A DNA stretch of 64,000 nt, from the NCBI GenBank assembly GCA_946902875.1, contig OX336351.1, forward strand, positions 744,001 through 808,000, in the 5' to 3' direction. Shown here piece by piece: positions 12,435-24,400 of the stretch. Position 1 is the first letter of the stretch, and the number at the start of each line of letters is the position of its first letter. This stretch comes from Nematopogon swammerdamellus. Its lineage: Eukaryota > Arthropoda > Insecta > Lepidoptera > Adelidae. Below the pieces are notes generated by a model, which saw only the letters and a program-made list of their open reading frames with translations, was not told where the DNA came from and ran no database searches. The translations under genes and the position numbers were made by a program.

Positions 12435-12440
12435 TTTATT
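12435..12440 (-). terminator. Poly(A) signal overlapping the UTP15 stop codon
   Basis: On the minus strand the coding end reads GAG TAA ATAAAC, so the first base of AATAAA is the last base of the stop codon. If used, the 3' UTR would be only about 10-30 bases. No better AATAAA is seen in the next 100 bases. Confidence 0.45.
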
Positions 12441-15400
12441 TACTCTACAGAGATAACATACTTGTCAGCCTCTGTAGAAGCCATTAAGCTAGTGCTAAGG
12501 TCTACAAGGTCAGCGGAGGTAGCGCTGGTCTGCGCTCCCGACAGCAGCAAGCTGATGGCTCCTTCCAGCTCACACAGCTGTCTACACACATCCACCTCAT
12601 CCTGCACCTCTTCCGTTAGCTTCGTGAACAGCAGCAGGTTCGGCTCGGAAAACGATTTAATTTGCTTTTCAAATACATCGATAAACACATTCGCAACATC
12701 TATCAAAGTCCTCGTGAACCTGGTCACACCTAAATTTTTCACAATAAACTTCAACAGAGGGGTTATCCGATGCTCACTCAATTGGTAGAATGCAATATTA
12801 AGGACTCCTCTCCTCAGTAGCTCCTGCATTAGGGCGATTGTGACTTCGGGAGTTTTTGTCGCAATATATGGTCTTAGAACAACCTCGAGCGCTTTCGCAA
12901 ACTCCATTTTCCTCAGACATGCGTCGTAATTTGTTTCCTTTTGTGAAATTGGCTGCTTGATAGTTTCGTCGACGGTCGTTACGTGATCGGGGGCAAATTT
13001 ATATAGAACTTTTCTCTCGTCCGCTTTCGGTTTGACCGGTTCCTCGCGTTTTCTGATTGATATTATTCCGTCGACCATGCCCGCGACTAGCGTATCATCA
13101 TTTTCCGACACGGCCATACTCAAAACTGCATTTGGGAAGTCCATATTGTGTACGACTTGGAATGTCGATATGTCGTATACTTTGACGTGCCGATCGAGCG
13201 ACGACGATAGTAGTCGGCTGTTGTTGCTGGCGAGCCTTAAGGTCGTTACCGTCTTGTGGTGTTGCGAGATGTTCGCAAGTAGTTTGCCTCCGTTGAATAT
13301 ATCCCACACTTTAATCTCTGTGCCTCCACCGCTGATAAAGATTCCGCCGGATGGGAGGAACAGCGCTGACTCTACGGGGCTGCCGTGGTTGACAGTAAGG
13401 ATTGTTTCTGAGGAGCGGCAATCGTATAATTTGAGCAGGTTGTCGTAGCCTCCGGAGAGTACTATATCCGAGGAGATAGGGCTGGGTGCTCCCGCGCGGA
13501 TGTAGTCCGTGTGCTCGGCGAGCGTGGTCACCCTCTGTTCGCTGGCGATGTCCCACACACATACTGACTTGTCGTCTGAGAAGCTCACTACTTTGGTTTG
13601 CTCTTTTGTGAAAAATGTTCTGTGCACCTGTGAATAAATGTTGAAAATATAAAACACAATTTAGAAAATTGACTTGAGTAACGGGATGGATCTAAAGTGG
13701 GTCTTTAAAATTAGTTTATAGTTTGAGACATGTCCGTAGAGCTCTTATCGTCGTACGTTTTGTATGGTACGCACCTACCTAAAACTGCTGCTTCACCGTT
13801 CGCAAGCAGCATTACAAAGCAGCATTGCAAGCAGTTTTACAAACTGTAGGCCCTTTCCCTTGCCCCTTACTAGGAGTGAGGCTTGAAGTGCTCGAAATGG
13901 ATGTAAGAAAGCCGCACAATAGCCTAGACTGTGTTCTGCTCTAGTTCAGTATAGCCAGCAATCCAAAGAGAAGTCTCCGGTATGGCACTTACCTTCTCGG
14001 AGGTGATATTGGGTGATCAGAGCATGTGCTGTGGCCAGTTGGATTAATTGGATTGGATTACATAAAAAAAAGGTGACGAGAGCTCTGAATTAGTTAACGT
14101 GCAGCATTGATCCCTGAACAATGGCATAACCGTGGTTCGGATTCCAAGTTAGCTGTAGGTCCCTTCCCTTCTTACCTTACTAGGTGGTAGGGTTTATCCC
14201 GCCTGGGTTGGTACCACCACACTGAATGAAGCATCGGTCGAAACGGCTATGTAAATAGTTCGTGTTTTCCGTCCAGTTCAGTGTAGTTGAAACGAAATGA
14301 AGGGAAGCACTGAAATGTCACCTATTACACCCGGTGTTATGGGCCGACATCACGGATATTGTAGGTGATGTAGACAACCGTGTCGGTTTCCATAAAACAA
14401 AAATAATGTGTGTGACCGTTTTAACCGGAAGAGCGACATATCAGCGATAGAATCATTGCGTACACACCGGAGCGGTATGTCCCATGAAGAGTCGCAGCAG
14501 TGCGCGGGACTGCACGTCGAACAGCTTGACGGCCCTCTCCTCGCCGCCGGCCACCAGCAGTCTCCCGTCCGCGCGGTAGCTGCCACCGTACGCGGTCTCG
14601 CGGAACCGGCCCAGGTTGCGCGACACGAGCTTCGTTATCGGGTTGTAGATCTGTTGATCGAAGTTACGTTAAGTAATTCAATTTCAATTTATTTATTTAT
14701 ACACATAAAAGAAACTTTAACATTAATACAGATTACAGCATAATTTTTAAGACAGTGAAATTTATTTGTATATATGGAGCAACCCCTGCCCCCTCAACTA
14801 GTGCAAGCCGTATTATAGGGGGCAGGTAACTGTCAAAATTTACTTTATATATTAGTCTTCCTTTTCTTAGGTGTAATGTATCAATAAATTACTTCTGTCC
14901 TCTCAGATGTTCGTGGGCCTGACGTAGGTCCTGGTCATACTTAGTATAGATCACAGAGCATCAAATACCTACCGCGCGCGCCCCCTACTAGAGGCGCCCT
15001 AAGCGATAATATTTGAAACCCAAAAACTACACGCAGTGCTGCTAGCGCTTCGTATGTGTGTGTGTGTGGGCTAGTATCGACACTACACACAAAGAGGAGC
15101 AAGTTAGGCACACGCACAAAACAAATGCACACGCACAACACACATATGTAAGTCATAGGCCACGCCCACAGGCTTCAACGGTGTTGTAGAGAAATCGCGC
15201 TCAGGGCGCCTCTAGGAGGGGCGCGCGCATTTGATGCTCTGTGGTATAGATAGATAAATGCCTTATTGCTGCAAGAAATATTCAACAGTCATAAGTAAAT
15301 TAAATATTTACATAAGGTGCAAAGGCGGACTTATCCCTTACATAGATTTGTCAGAGAGAGTCAACATTTGGATGTTTGAGATTCAATTAACCTTTAATCC

Positions 15401-18400
15401 CAAAAACGGCCTTTTGGTGCCACGCGAAAAAACGACCGGGTCCTCCGACGGCACTTAAGTGCCAAGCCTAATATTGACAACCGGAGTTGGTTTTTTATTT
15501 TTAATTCTTTATGCTTTGACCTTAGAGCTATTTCTTTTCCTCTAATCATTAGTTGAATAGTGACAGAAGGTGACAAAAAATGCTCGCATAGAATGCGAGC
15601 TGTGGACTGACCGTAAAAAAATTGTTTACAAACATGTAAACAATTGCGCTTCAAAAATCACGGCGGCGCGACTCTTCGACAATAAATTCGTGTTTCTGTA
15701 AGCATAATTCTAATTTTTCATCGAGTGTGTGGTATTGGTGTAATCGCAGTGAAATTTACTATTTACTAGACGTGTTTGTGTGCAATGGTAAGTTGTTTTG
15801 AATTAAATATACCTGTCCAAAGTTGAGCAAGTGATTTTGTGTTCCAATTGTATCGTGTCGGTGTGGCTAAAAGCGTGATTATTATCAACGTTTCGATAAT
15901 ATATCAGATTTCATTGTATGTATGGACTAGACAAAACTATATCACATATGAATTGATATGTCACATGATGATCACACGAGTGTTCATGCCCAAATATATA
16001 AAAAACTCTCAAAAGCTGAACGGCCGGCAACATTTGATGGGGTGTAAAACCGTTATGACGTAGTGTCTGTGTAATCGTCTCGTTTTTTGCTCGTGACGTA
16101 GCTGCCTGCCGACCGCGCCAATCTTATACAGGCGGATACCCACAAACTGACATGTAATTACTATTTTGATGAAATTTTAAATTTATTTTTGTGATATTTT
16201 CAAAAAACTGTTTTTGTATATGGCAAGTGATACATCGCTGGAACCGGATCGACTTGTAGATTCTAAAAATATTTGAAAAAAAAATGGCACGCGCGCGCCA
16301 TCTGGTAGTTCCGGACGGAATGTCCTATGTTGAACATCAGATTTCGCCGATTTCTGTAAAGAAAACGTATATTATACTTTACTATTTCTAAAAGTATGTT
16401 TCTTTACGAGTATTCTGATATAGATATAGATATTGTAAAGGTATGTTTTGAATTTATATTAGATGAATTTTTCAATTTTTTTTTTTGGGATTTTTTTTTT
16501 TAACTAAATTATCTGGTACTTCTAAACAAGGTAAGCCTCACTGTTTCACATGGATTTTAGGAAATTTTCTAGGCTTTCTAGGCCACAAGAGTATATAGAT
16601 CTGACTTTATTAGTTTCCGAAATATCTGCGTTTATGTCGAGGTCGGCGCGCAAGGTCGCGCGCGCCGTACCACGGGCCACGCCCATGCGGGAGCTAGACC
16701 CGCTGTGGGCATATTATAACGCGGGAGCTGACAGGTTAAAAAGTAAAAAAAAAATTATCTCATATTTTTTTTTTATTGTAAGTTCTAGATCGCGGGACAC
16801 TTCGGGGTTACCCATTAGTCGCACGGCTCGACGCTGGATCGAGTCCAGAGGCGCAAGCTGGTATTTGGCGGAGCCATCCCACAGGTTCGAGCAGTACTCC
16901 AAGCAAGACCTTTACGCGGCAGGTGGCCGAGTGGTTTGAGCATCGGCTTCTCATGCGAGAGGTCCGAGGTTCGAATCCGGTCGGCGTGTACCAATGAGTT
17001 TTTTCTGACGAAAAAATTTACGTGCATACCTACACCTGCTGCTTCACCGTTCGGAACCGGTGTAAAACTGTAGGTCCCTTCCCTTGCCCCTTACTTGTAA
17101 GTAGCCGACTTGGTTGGTACCACCGTACTGGATGTAAGATGGCCGCATAGCAACCTCGGTTGTGTTCTCCTCTAGTCCAGTATAGCCAACAATCCAGGGA
17201 AGTCTCCGGTATGGCACCTACCTTCTCGGAGATGATATTGGCTAGTCAGAACATGTGCTTTCGCCCCTCTGACTCAGCCACCCATATCGGATTACATAAA
17301 TAAAAAAATAAAAAAAACCTGATCTGCGATTTATACAGGAGCAGCTTTTGGTCCGCCCTGAAGTACCGTCGCACCTTATTGAGTACGCCCAGCTTTTTAG
17401 AAGCAAGCTTGGCCTTCCCCTCGATGTGGGGACGAAAGTTCAAGTCGTGCGACAGTTCGACTCCGAGGACCCCGAGGTGATCGCTTAATTTGAGTGACGT
17501 ACCTTGGAATGAAGGAGCCGGTGTGAACGTCGCTCTCTTCGCACTGAACGTGCAAACTTGTGTCTTGGAAGCGTTGAACCCGACCAAATTACTACGGCCC
17601 CATTCGGAAATAGAGCCGAGTGTATGTTCGAGCTCAGACACAAGTCTTCGTCTCTTCTCATCCACAACATCCCGACTGGATGAAGGGTGACTGGTGTAGG
17701 ATCCGTGTGCCGTACTGTCATCTGCATAAAAATGTATGTTGCCCAGAGACAGCATATCATTGATGTGCAGAAGAAACTGCGTGCGTGACAACACAGATCC
17801 TTGTGGTACGCCGGCGTTCACTGACATGGCGTCCGACGAGCAACCGTCCACTAGGACCTGAATGCTACGCCCATGTAGGAAGTCGGCGACCCAGTCACAG
17901 AGGCCAGAAGGTAGTCCGTAAGCCGGCAATTTGCCCAAGAGCGACTTGTGCCAAACCCGGTCAAATGCCTTGGCAATATCCAGGCCAATTGGCAAGGATT
18001 CACCATGACCTTCAAGCGATTCCCCCCAAAGGTGAGTGACGTACGCTAGGAGATCACCAACAGATCGTCAACTTCAACGTAGCTAAGACGCAAGCTTGTG
18101 CCTTCTCTACTAAGGCTGATCCGTTTCCCCTCCAAGCCACTTTCCAGGGCAGCCAAGTCCCCAATGATGGTAGTCTGGGCGTCCTGGGTATGGAGGTGTC
18201 CAGGGACGTTGGATTTCGATCGTTCATAGAGTCCAAGGCGAAACTAGCATCTTGGATTCTATTCAACGACGAGCCATTCGCCTCATTGGCGATTCTGTAC
18301 TCACAAAGGACCTTCAACCTCTAAAGCACAGACGGATCGTTGGATCATTTAGCCTGTTTTATCGGTACTACTATGGCCGCTGCTTTGACGAAATTGCTTC

Positions 18401-21400
18401 CCTTATCCCTCCTCCTCCTGTTCGCCTTCGCCAAACCCGCCATACTCTCGCGGAACATCCCTTTGTAGTGGACAGAAGAGTACTTCAAACTGCACGATTC
18501 TCTAAATCGTTCTTGAGCCGCAAGATGTGGAACATGCTTCCGGGGAATATCTTTCCCCACTCCTACAATCCACGGATCTTCAAATCGCGGGTAAATAGCC
18601 TTTCCCCAGCGACATTACTCCACCTCCAAGCCGGACGTACACCTCCTTGGGGGTGATATTGGCTGCGCCTGAGGATTCGACCTCGGGCACAGCCTAGCCT
18701 AGTTCGGAAACAATAAAAAATTCAAAAACCGCTCAAATGATTTCGATGAAACTCAAATATGTTGTTACACTCGACGAGACGCTTCCGACAAGGTATGACA
18801 CATCTCGCTAGGACTGCGCAGTCCAAAGTTGTCAAACTAACCAATCCTAACCCAACCTTTTCAGTAGGGGAGGGGGCTGGGGGGTCAAACTCTGGAAAAC
18901 GTTTTGGGACCATTATTATAGACTCCTACACCAAGTTTCGACTCGATCCGACCTAAAATGCAATCGCTATAGAGCGACAAACATTTTGGAGCCCACATTT
19001 CAAACGCCAATAATTCAAAACCGCTCAAATGATTTCGTTGAAACTCAAATATGTTGTTACACTCGACGATACGCTTCCGGCGATGTATCACACACCTCGC
19101 TAGGACTGCGCAATCCAAAGTTGTCAAACTAACCAATCCTAACCTAACCTAACCCAACCTTTTTCGTAGGGGAGGGGGCTGGAGGAGTCAAACTCTAAAA
19201 AACGTTCGGGACCATTATTATAGACTCCTACACCAAGTTTAGAATCGATCGGACCTAAAATGCTATCGCTATAGAGATACAAACATTTTGACGCCCACAT
19301 TTCTAACGCCAATAATTCATAAACCGCTCAAATGATTTCGATGAAACTCAAATATGTTGTTACACTCGACGATACGCTTCCGGCGATGTATCACACATCT
19401 CGCTAGGACTGCGCAATCCAAAGTTGTCAAACTAACCAATCCTAACCTAACCTAACCCAACCTTTTTCGTAGGGGAGGGGGCTGGAGAAGTCAAACTCTA
19501 AAACACGTTGAAGACCATTATTATAGACTCCTACACCAAGTTTAGACTCGATCGGACCTAAAATGCTATCGCTATAGAGATACAAACATTTTGACGCCCA
19601 CATTTCAAACGCCAATAATTCAAAAACCGCTCAAATGATTTCGATGAAACTCAAATATGTTGTTACACTTGATGAGACGCTTCCGACGAGGCATCACACA
19701 TCACGCTAAGACTGCGCAATCCAAAGTTGTCAAACTAACCAATCCTAACCTAACCTAACCCAACCTTTTTCGTAGGGGAGGGGGCTGGAGGGGTCAAACT
19801 CTAGAAAACATTCGGGACCATTATTATAGACTCCTACACCAAGTTTTGACTCGATCGGACCTAAAATGCGATCGCTATAGAGCTACAAACATTTTGACGC
19901 CCACATTTCAAACGCCAATAATTCAAAAACCGCTCAAATGATTTCGATGAAACTCAAATATGTTGTTACACTCGATGAGACGCTTCCGACGAGGCATCAG
20001 ACATCTCCCTAGGACTGCTCAATCCAAAGTTACATTTCGGATCGAAGATCTGGAAATAGTGTAGTGAATTAAACATCAAGTTGCTCACACAATTTAGTCG
20101 ATTTTCAAATTACGAAAACTTACTTTTGAAATAGACTAGGTAGAGAGGTATAACTATATATTCGGATAGATATCGGGGAGAACAAAAATTCCCCTCCCCC
20201 CCCACTCCTAAATTCCCCCTCCACCAAAATTTCATCAATTTTACTTCCATTTAAACTGTCAAATGTCAAAATCTGACAATGTCAACTTGTGACAGAGATC
20301 GAACTGTCAAACTTTGTAGTACATGACAACTGTCAAATCTGTCAATCTGTCAAAGTTGTCAACCAAAAATCTGTCGAGGACTGTCAAATGTCAAAATCTG
20401 ACAGTGTCAACTTGTGCCCTATACCCAAATCTCAAACTTTGTTTTTCATGACAACTGTCAAATCGTTCAAACTGTCAAGCTGGAACCCAAAATGTACATT
20501 TGACAACCCCGTTTACGCTTATAACTCGGACCCCTTACTAGTTAGACCCAATAAACTATCTCCCCAAAACCCCAAGATGTCATCAATTCACTCCGATTTA
20601 CACTGTCAAATGTCAAAATCTGACAATATCAACTTTTGACAGAGATCAAACTGTCCAACTTTGTCATACATGACAACTGTCAAATCTGTCAAACTGTCAG
20701 ACTATCAAACAAAACAACCACCCCTCCCCCCCGCTGCGTTACGTTACAGTTACAATCCAAAGTTGTCAAACTAACCAATCCTAACCTAACCTAACCCAAC
20801 CTTTTTCGTAGGGGAGGGGGCTGGAGGGGTCAAACTCTGGAAAACGTTCGGGACCATTATTGTAGACTCCTACACAAAGTTTAGACTCGATCGGACCTAA
20901 AATGCGATCGCTATAGAGATACAAACATTTTCACGCCCACATTTCAAACGCCAATAATTCAAAAACCGCTCAAATGATTTCGATGAAACTCAAGTATATT
21001 ATTACACTCGATGAGACGCTTCCGGCGATGTATTACACATCTCGCTAGGACTGCGAAATCCAAAGTTGTCAAACTAACCAATCCTAACCTAACCTAACCC
21101 AACCTCTTTCGTAGGGGAGGGGGCTGGAGGGGTCAAACTCTGGAAAACGTTCGGGACCATTATTATAGACTCCTACACCAAGTTTTGACTCGATCCGACC
21201 TAAAATGCAATCGCTATAGAGATACAAACATTTTCACGCCCACATTTCAAACGCCAATAATTCAAAAACCGCTCAAATGATTTCGATGAAACTCAAATAT
21301 GTTGTTACACTCGATGAGACGCTTCTGGCGATGTATCACACATCTCGCTAGGACTGCGCAATTCAAAATTGTCAAACTAACCAATCCTAACCTAACCTAA

Positions 21401-24400
21401 CCCAACCTTTTTCGTAGGGGAGGGGGCTGGAGGGTTCAAACTCTAGAAAACATTCGGGACCATTATTATAGACTCCTACACCAAGTTTTGACTCGATCGG
21501 ACCTAAAATGCGATCGCTATATTTTGACGCCCACATTTCAAACGCCAATAATTCACAAACCGCTCAAATGATTTCGATGAAACTCAAATATGTTGTTACA
21601 CTCGATGAGACGCTTCCGACGAGGCATCACACATCTCCCTAGGACTGCGCAATCCAAAGTTACATTTCGGATCGAAGGTCTGAAAATAGTGTAGTGAATT
21701 AACGAGCAACTTGATGTAAGTTGCTCACACAATTTAGTCGATTTTCAAAGTACGAAAACTTACTTTTGAAATAGACTAGGTAGAGAGGTATAACTACATA
21801 TTCGGATAGATATCGGGGAGAACAAAAATCCCCCCCCCCCCCCCACTCCCAAATTCCCCCTCCACCAAAATTTCATCAATTTTACTTGCATTTAAACTGT
21901 CAAATGTCAAAATCTCACAATCTCAACTTGTGACAGAGATCGAACTGTCAAACTTTGTAGTACATGACAACTGTCAAATCTGTCAATCTGTCAAAGTTAT
22001 CAACCAAAAATCTGTCAAGGAGTGTCAAATGTCAAAATCTGACAGTGTCAACTTGTGCCCTATACCCAAATCTCAAACTTTGTTTTTCATGACAACTGTC
22101 AAATCGGTCAAACTATCAAGCTGGAACCCAAAATGTACATTTGACAACCCCGTTTACGCTTATAACTCGGACCCCTTACTAGTTAGACCCAATAAACTAT
22201 CTCCCCAAATCCCCCCCCCCCCCCCCCCCCAGATGTCATCAATTCACTCCGATTTACACTGTCAAATGTCAAAATCTGACAATGTCAACTTTTGACAGAG
22301 ATCAAACTGTCCAACTTTGTCATACATGACAACTGTCTAATCTGTCAAACTGTCAGACTATCAAACAAAACAACCACCCCACCCCCGCTACGTTACGTTA
22401 CAGTTACAGTGAAAGGTTAGGTTGGGCGACGAAGCCTTATACTAACCTAGTATTTTTGTATGGAAACTGACACGGTTGGCTACACCACCTACAAAATTTA
22501 TTTATAATTTTTTTTTTATGGGAACTGAAACGGTTGGCTACATCACCTACAACATCCGTGATGTCAGCCCATAACACCGGGTGATCTTGGTGCTACGTCA
22601 GTGCTGCCCTTCGGTCGTGCCGGCTACACTGAACTGCACGGAAAACACAAATGTGGTGGTAGCAACCCGGGCGGGTTAAACCCTACTAACTAGTAATATA
22701 AGAAGGGAGTCATATCCCTTTGCCGCCTTTTACGACATACACGGGGAGAGATGCAGTGGGGCTATTCTTTTAAAGTACCGGCCCCACACGGTACATTCGT
22801 GATGTCAGCCCATAGCACCGGGTGAACTTGGTGCCACGTCAGTGCTTCACTTCGGTCGTGCCGGCTACATTGAACTGGACGGAAAACACAAACTATTTAC
22901 ATAGCCGTTTCGACCGACCTTTCATTCAGTGCGGTGGTACCAACCCGGGCGGAATAACCTACCATCTAGTAATATAAGAAGGGAGTCTTATCCCTTAGTC
23001 GCCTTTTACGACACACACGGGGAGAGATGCAGTGGGACTATTCTTTTAAAGTACACACTTGACCAATAGCATTTGTGTTTTACAGCTATTCCTAATTTGT
23101 TCACACTTGCTTGACCAACCGTAGCTAAATATAAATATTTTTCGTTATCTGTATATTGCAAACACCCTCTATGTATCTTTCGAGAACAGGTCGTCGACTT
23201 ACTAATACTAGCGCACGGCTGCCGGCTGACGTCATTGTGTGCATGTGTGCGTGAGCCACTTCAGTTTTTTGTTTGATTTCAATAGGCCAGTGTTATTATA
23301 ATATGTTCAGTGAGTGCTCATATGACATTGACATATTGATAAACATGTCATAGACTAATTTATTAGTGGGATATAACCTTTACGAAGTGTTGTATTATAG
23401 CCAAAACATCGCTCCAACGGGAAGTAGTTTTCTCACGCACTAGAAAGGGATTGCGTTGGTTTTTTATTTTTCAAAAAAAATCTAATACGTAAAATGTTAT
23501 GATTTCTTCTATTCAATATGGAGGACACTTGGGGGCAGACGACAATGGCCATACTTTTTGTATTTATTGCTCATTTTCGATAATAACAGCACTTTTTTGT
23601 ACCATTCAAAATTCTGCCGCCGGTACAAATTACGCGCCGGTTGGCTCATGGTTGGAGGGCTCTGGTGAAATATTTATCAAGAAGATATTTACTAAATTTG
23701 ATGTAGGTTTATTGCAAATGTATTTTAGTTCTATTTTAAAACAAAAAAAACATATGTTATCGATTTACTTTTTGAGGAATCTTCATTCTTTCCTGCCGAC
23801 TCCCGTAAATCATTCATTTCTAACTTTGCCTATTTTTCTATGCATTACAATTGCGAACCAATTAGCTCAAACCTATGTCATATGAAAGATAATTTCATCT
23901 AGATTACAATGACGTGCAAATTTATATAGGGTTCTGAAGGAAATTTCATAGTTATGATTTTTTAATGGAGAAAGCGCGGAAAATGTTTCGCGCGCGGAAT
24001 TGTGTGTTTACCCGGAACGTTACGTGGAAATTCGCGCTGGCGAGGAGCTAAGGGTTAATATAGTGGAATGTAAGTAGGTAGCAAAAGAGTTAGAGCGTGA
24101 AAATTGAAGATAAAATAATAATAAGAATACTTATTAACAAATAATACATATAAGTGCATGCTAGTTCAATAAAAGCCATACACTTGTATTAATACATATA
24201 AATTACTAAATATCTAGAATATTATATACAAATAAATATACATACATACCTACTTGTCCATCCAGGTATGAAACAAAAGGTTTTTTGTTAGGTTTTCACT
24301 TCACATTGTCGGAGATAATAATAGTTTTAGGTGTTTTTTGAATAAAGGAAGTGATTCGCAATGTCAATGTGTTTCCTTCAGTGTATGACTTAGGATCATT

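Noticed and set aside
16919..16990. Functional tRNA-Leu/Ser gene (also 52267-52340 and 33660-33733)
   Set aside because: A and B boxes are good but acceptor and anticodon stems do not close, and each is the head of a SINE.
16785..18719. Twin-priming inversion of a single LINE
   Set aside because: The orientation (5' part inverted, 3' part forward with tail) fits, but the two fragments overlap for about 90 residues and differ at roughly half of them, so they come from different elements.
20289..22295. Small ORFs in the B blocks (20289-20639, 21930-22295)
   Set aside because: They repeat because the block repeats; translation is driven by the CTGTCAAA motif and has no protein features.
23499..23885. 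128-residue ORF as a gene
   Set aside because: No recognisable domain, lies in the UTP15 intron on the opposite strand, and has AT-rich composition typical of chance frames.
15388..24060. One piggyBac-like element from TTAACCTTTA (15388) to TAAGGGTTAA (24060)
   Set aside because: The ends are only weakly alike, and the interior is clearly a mosaic of other repeats with no transposase.
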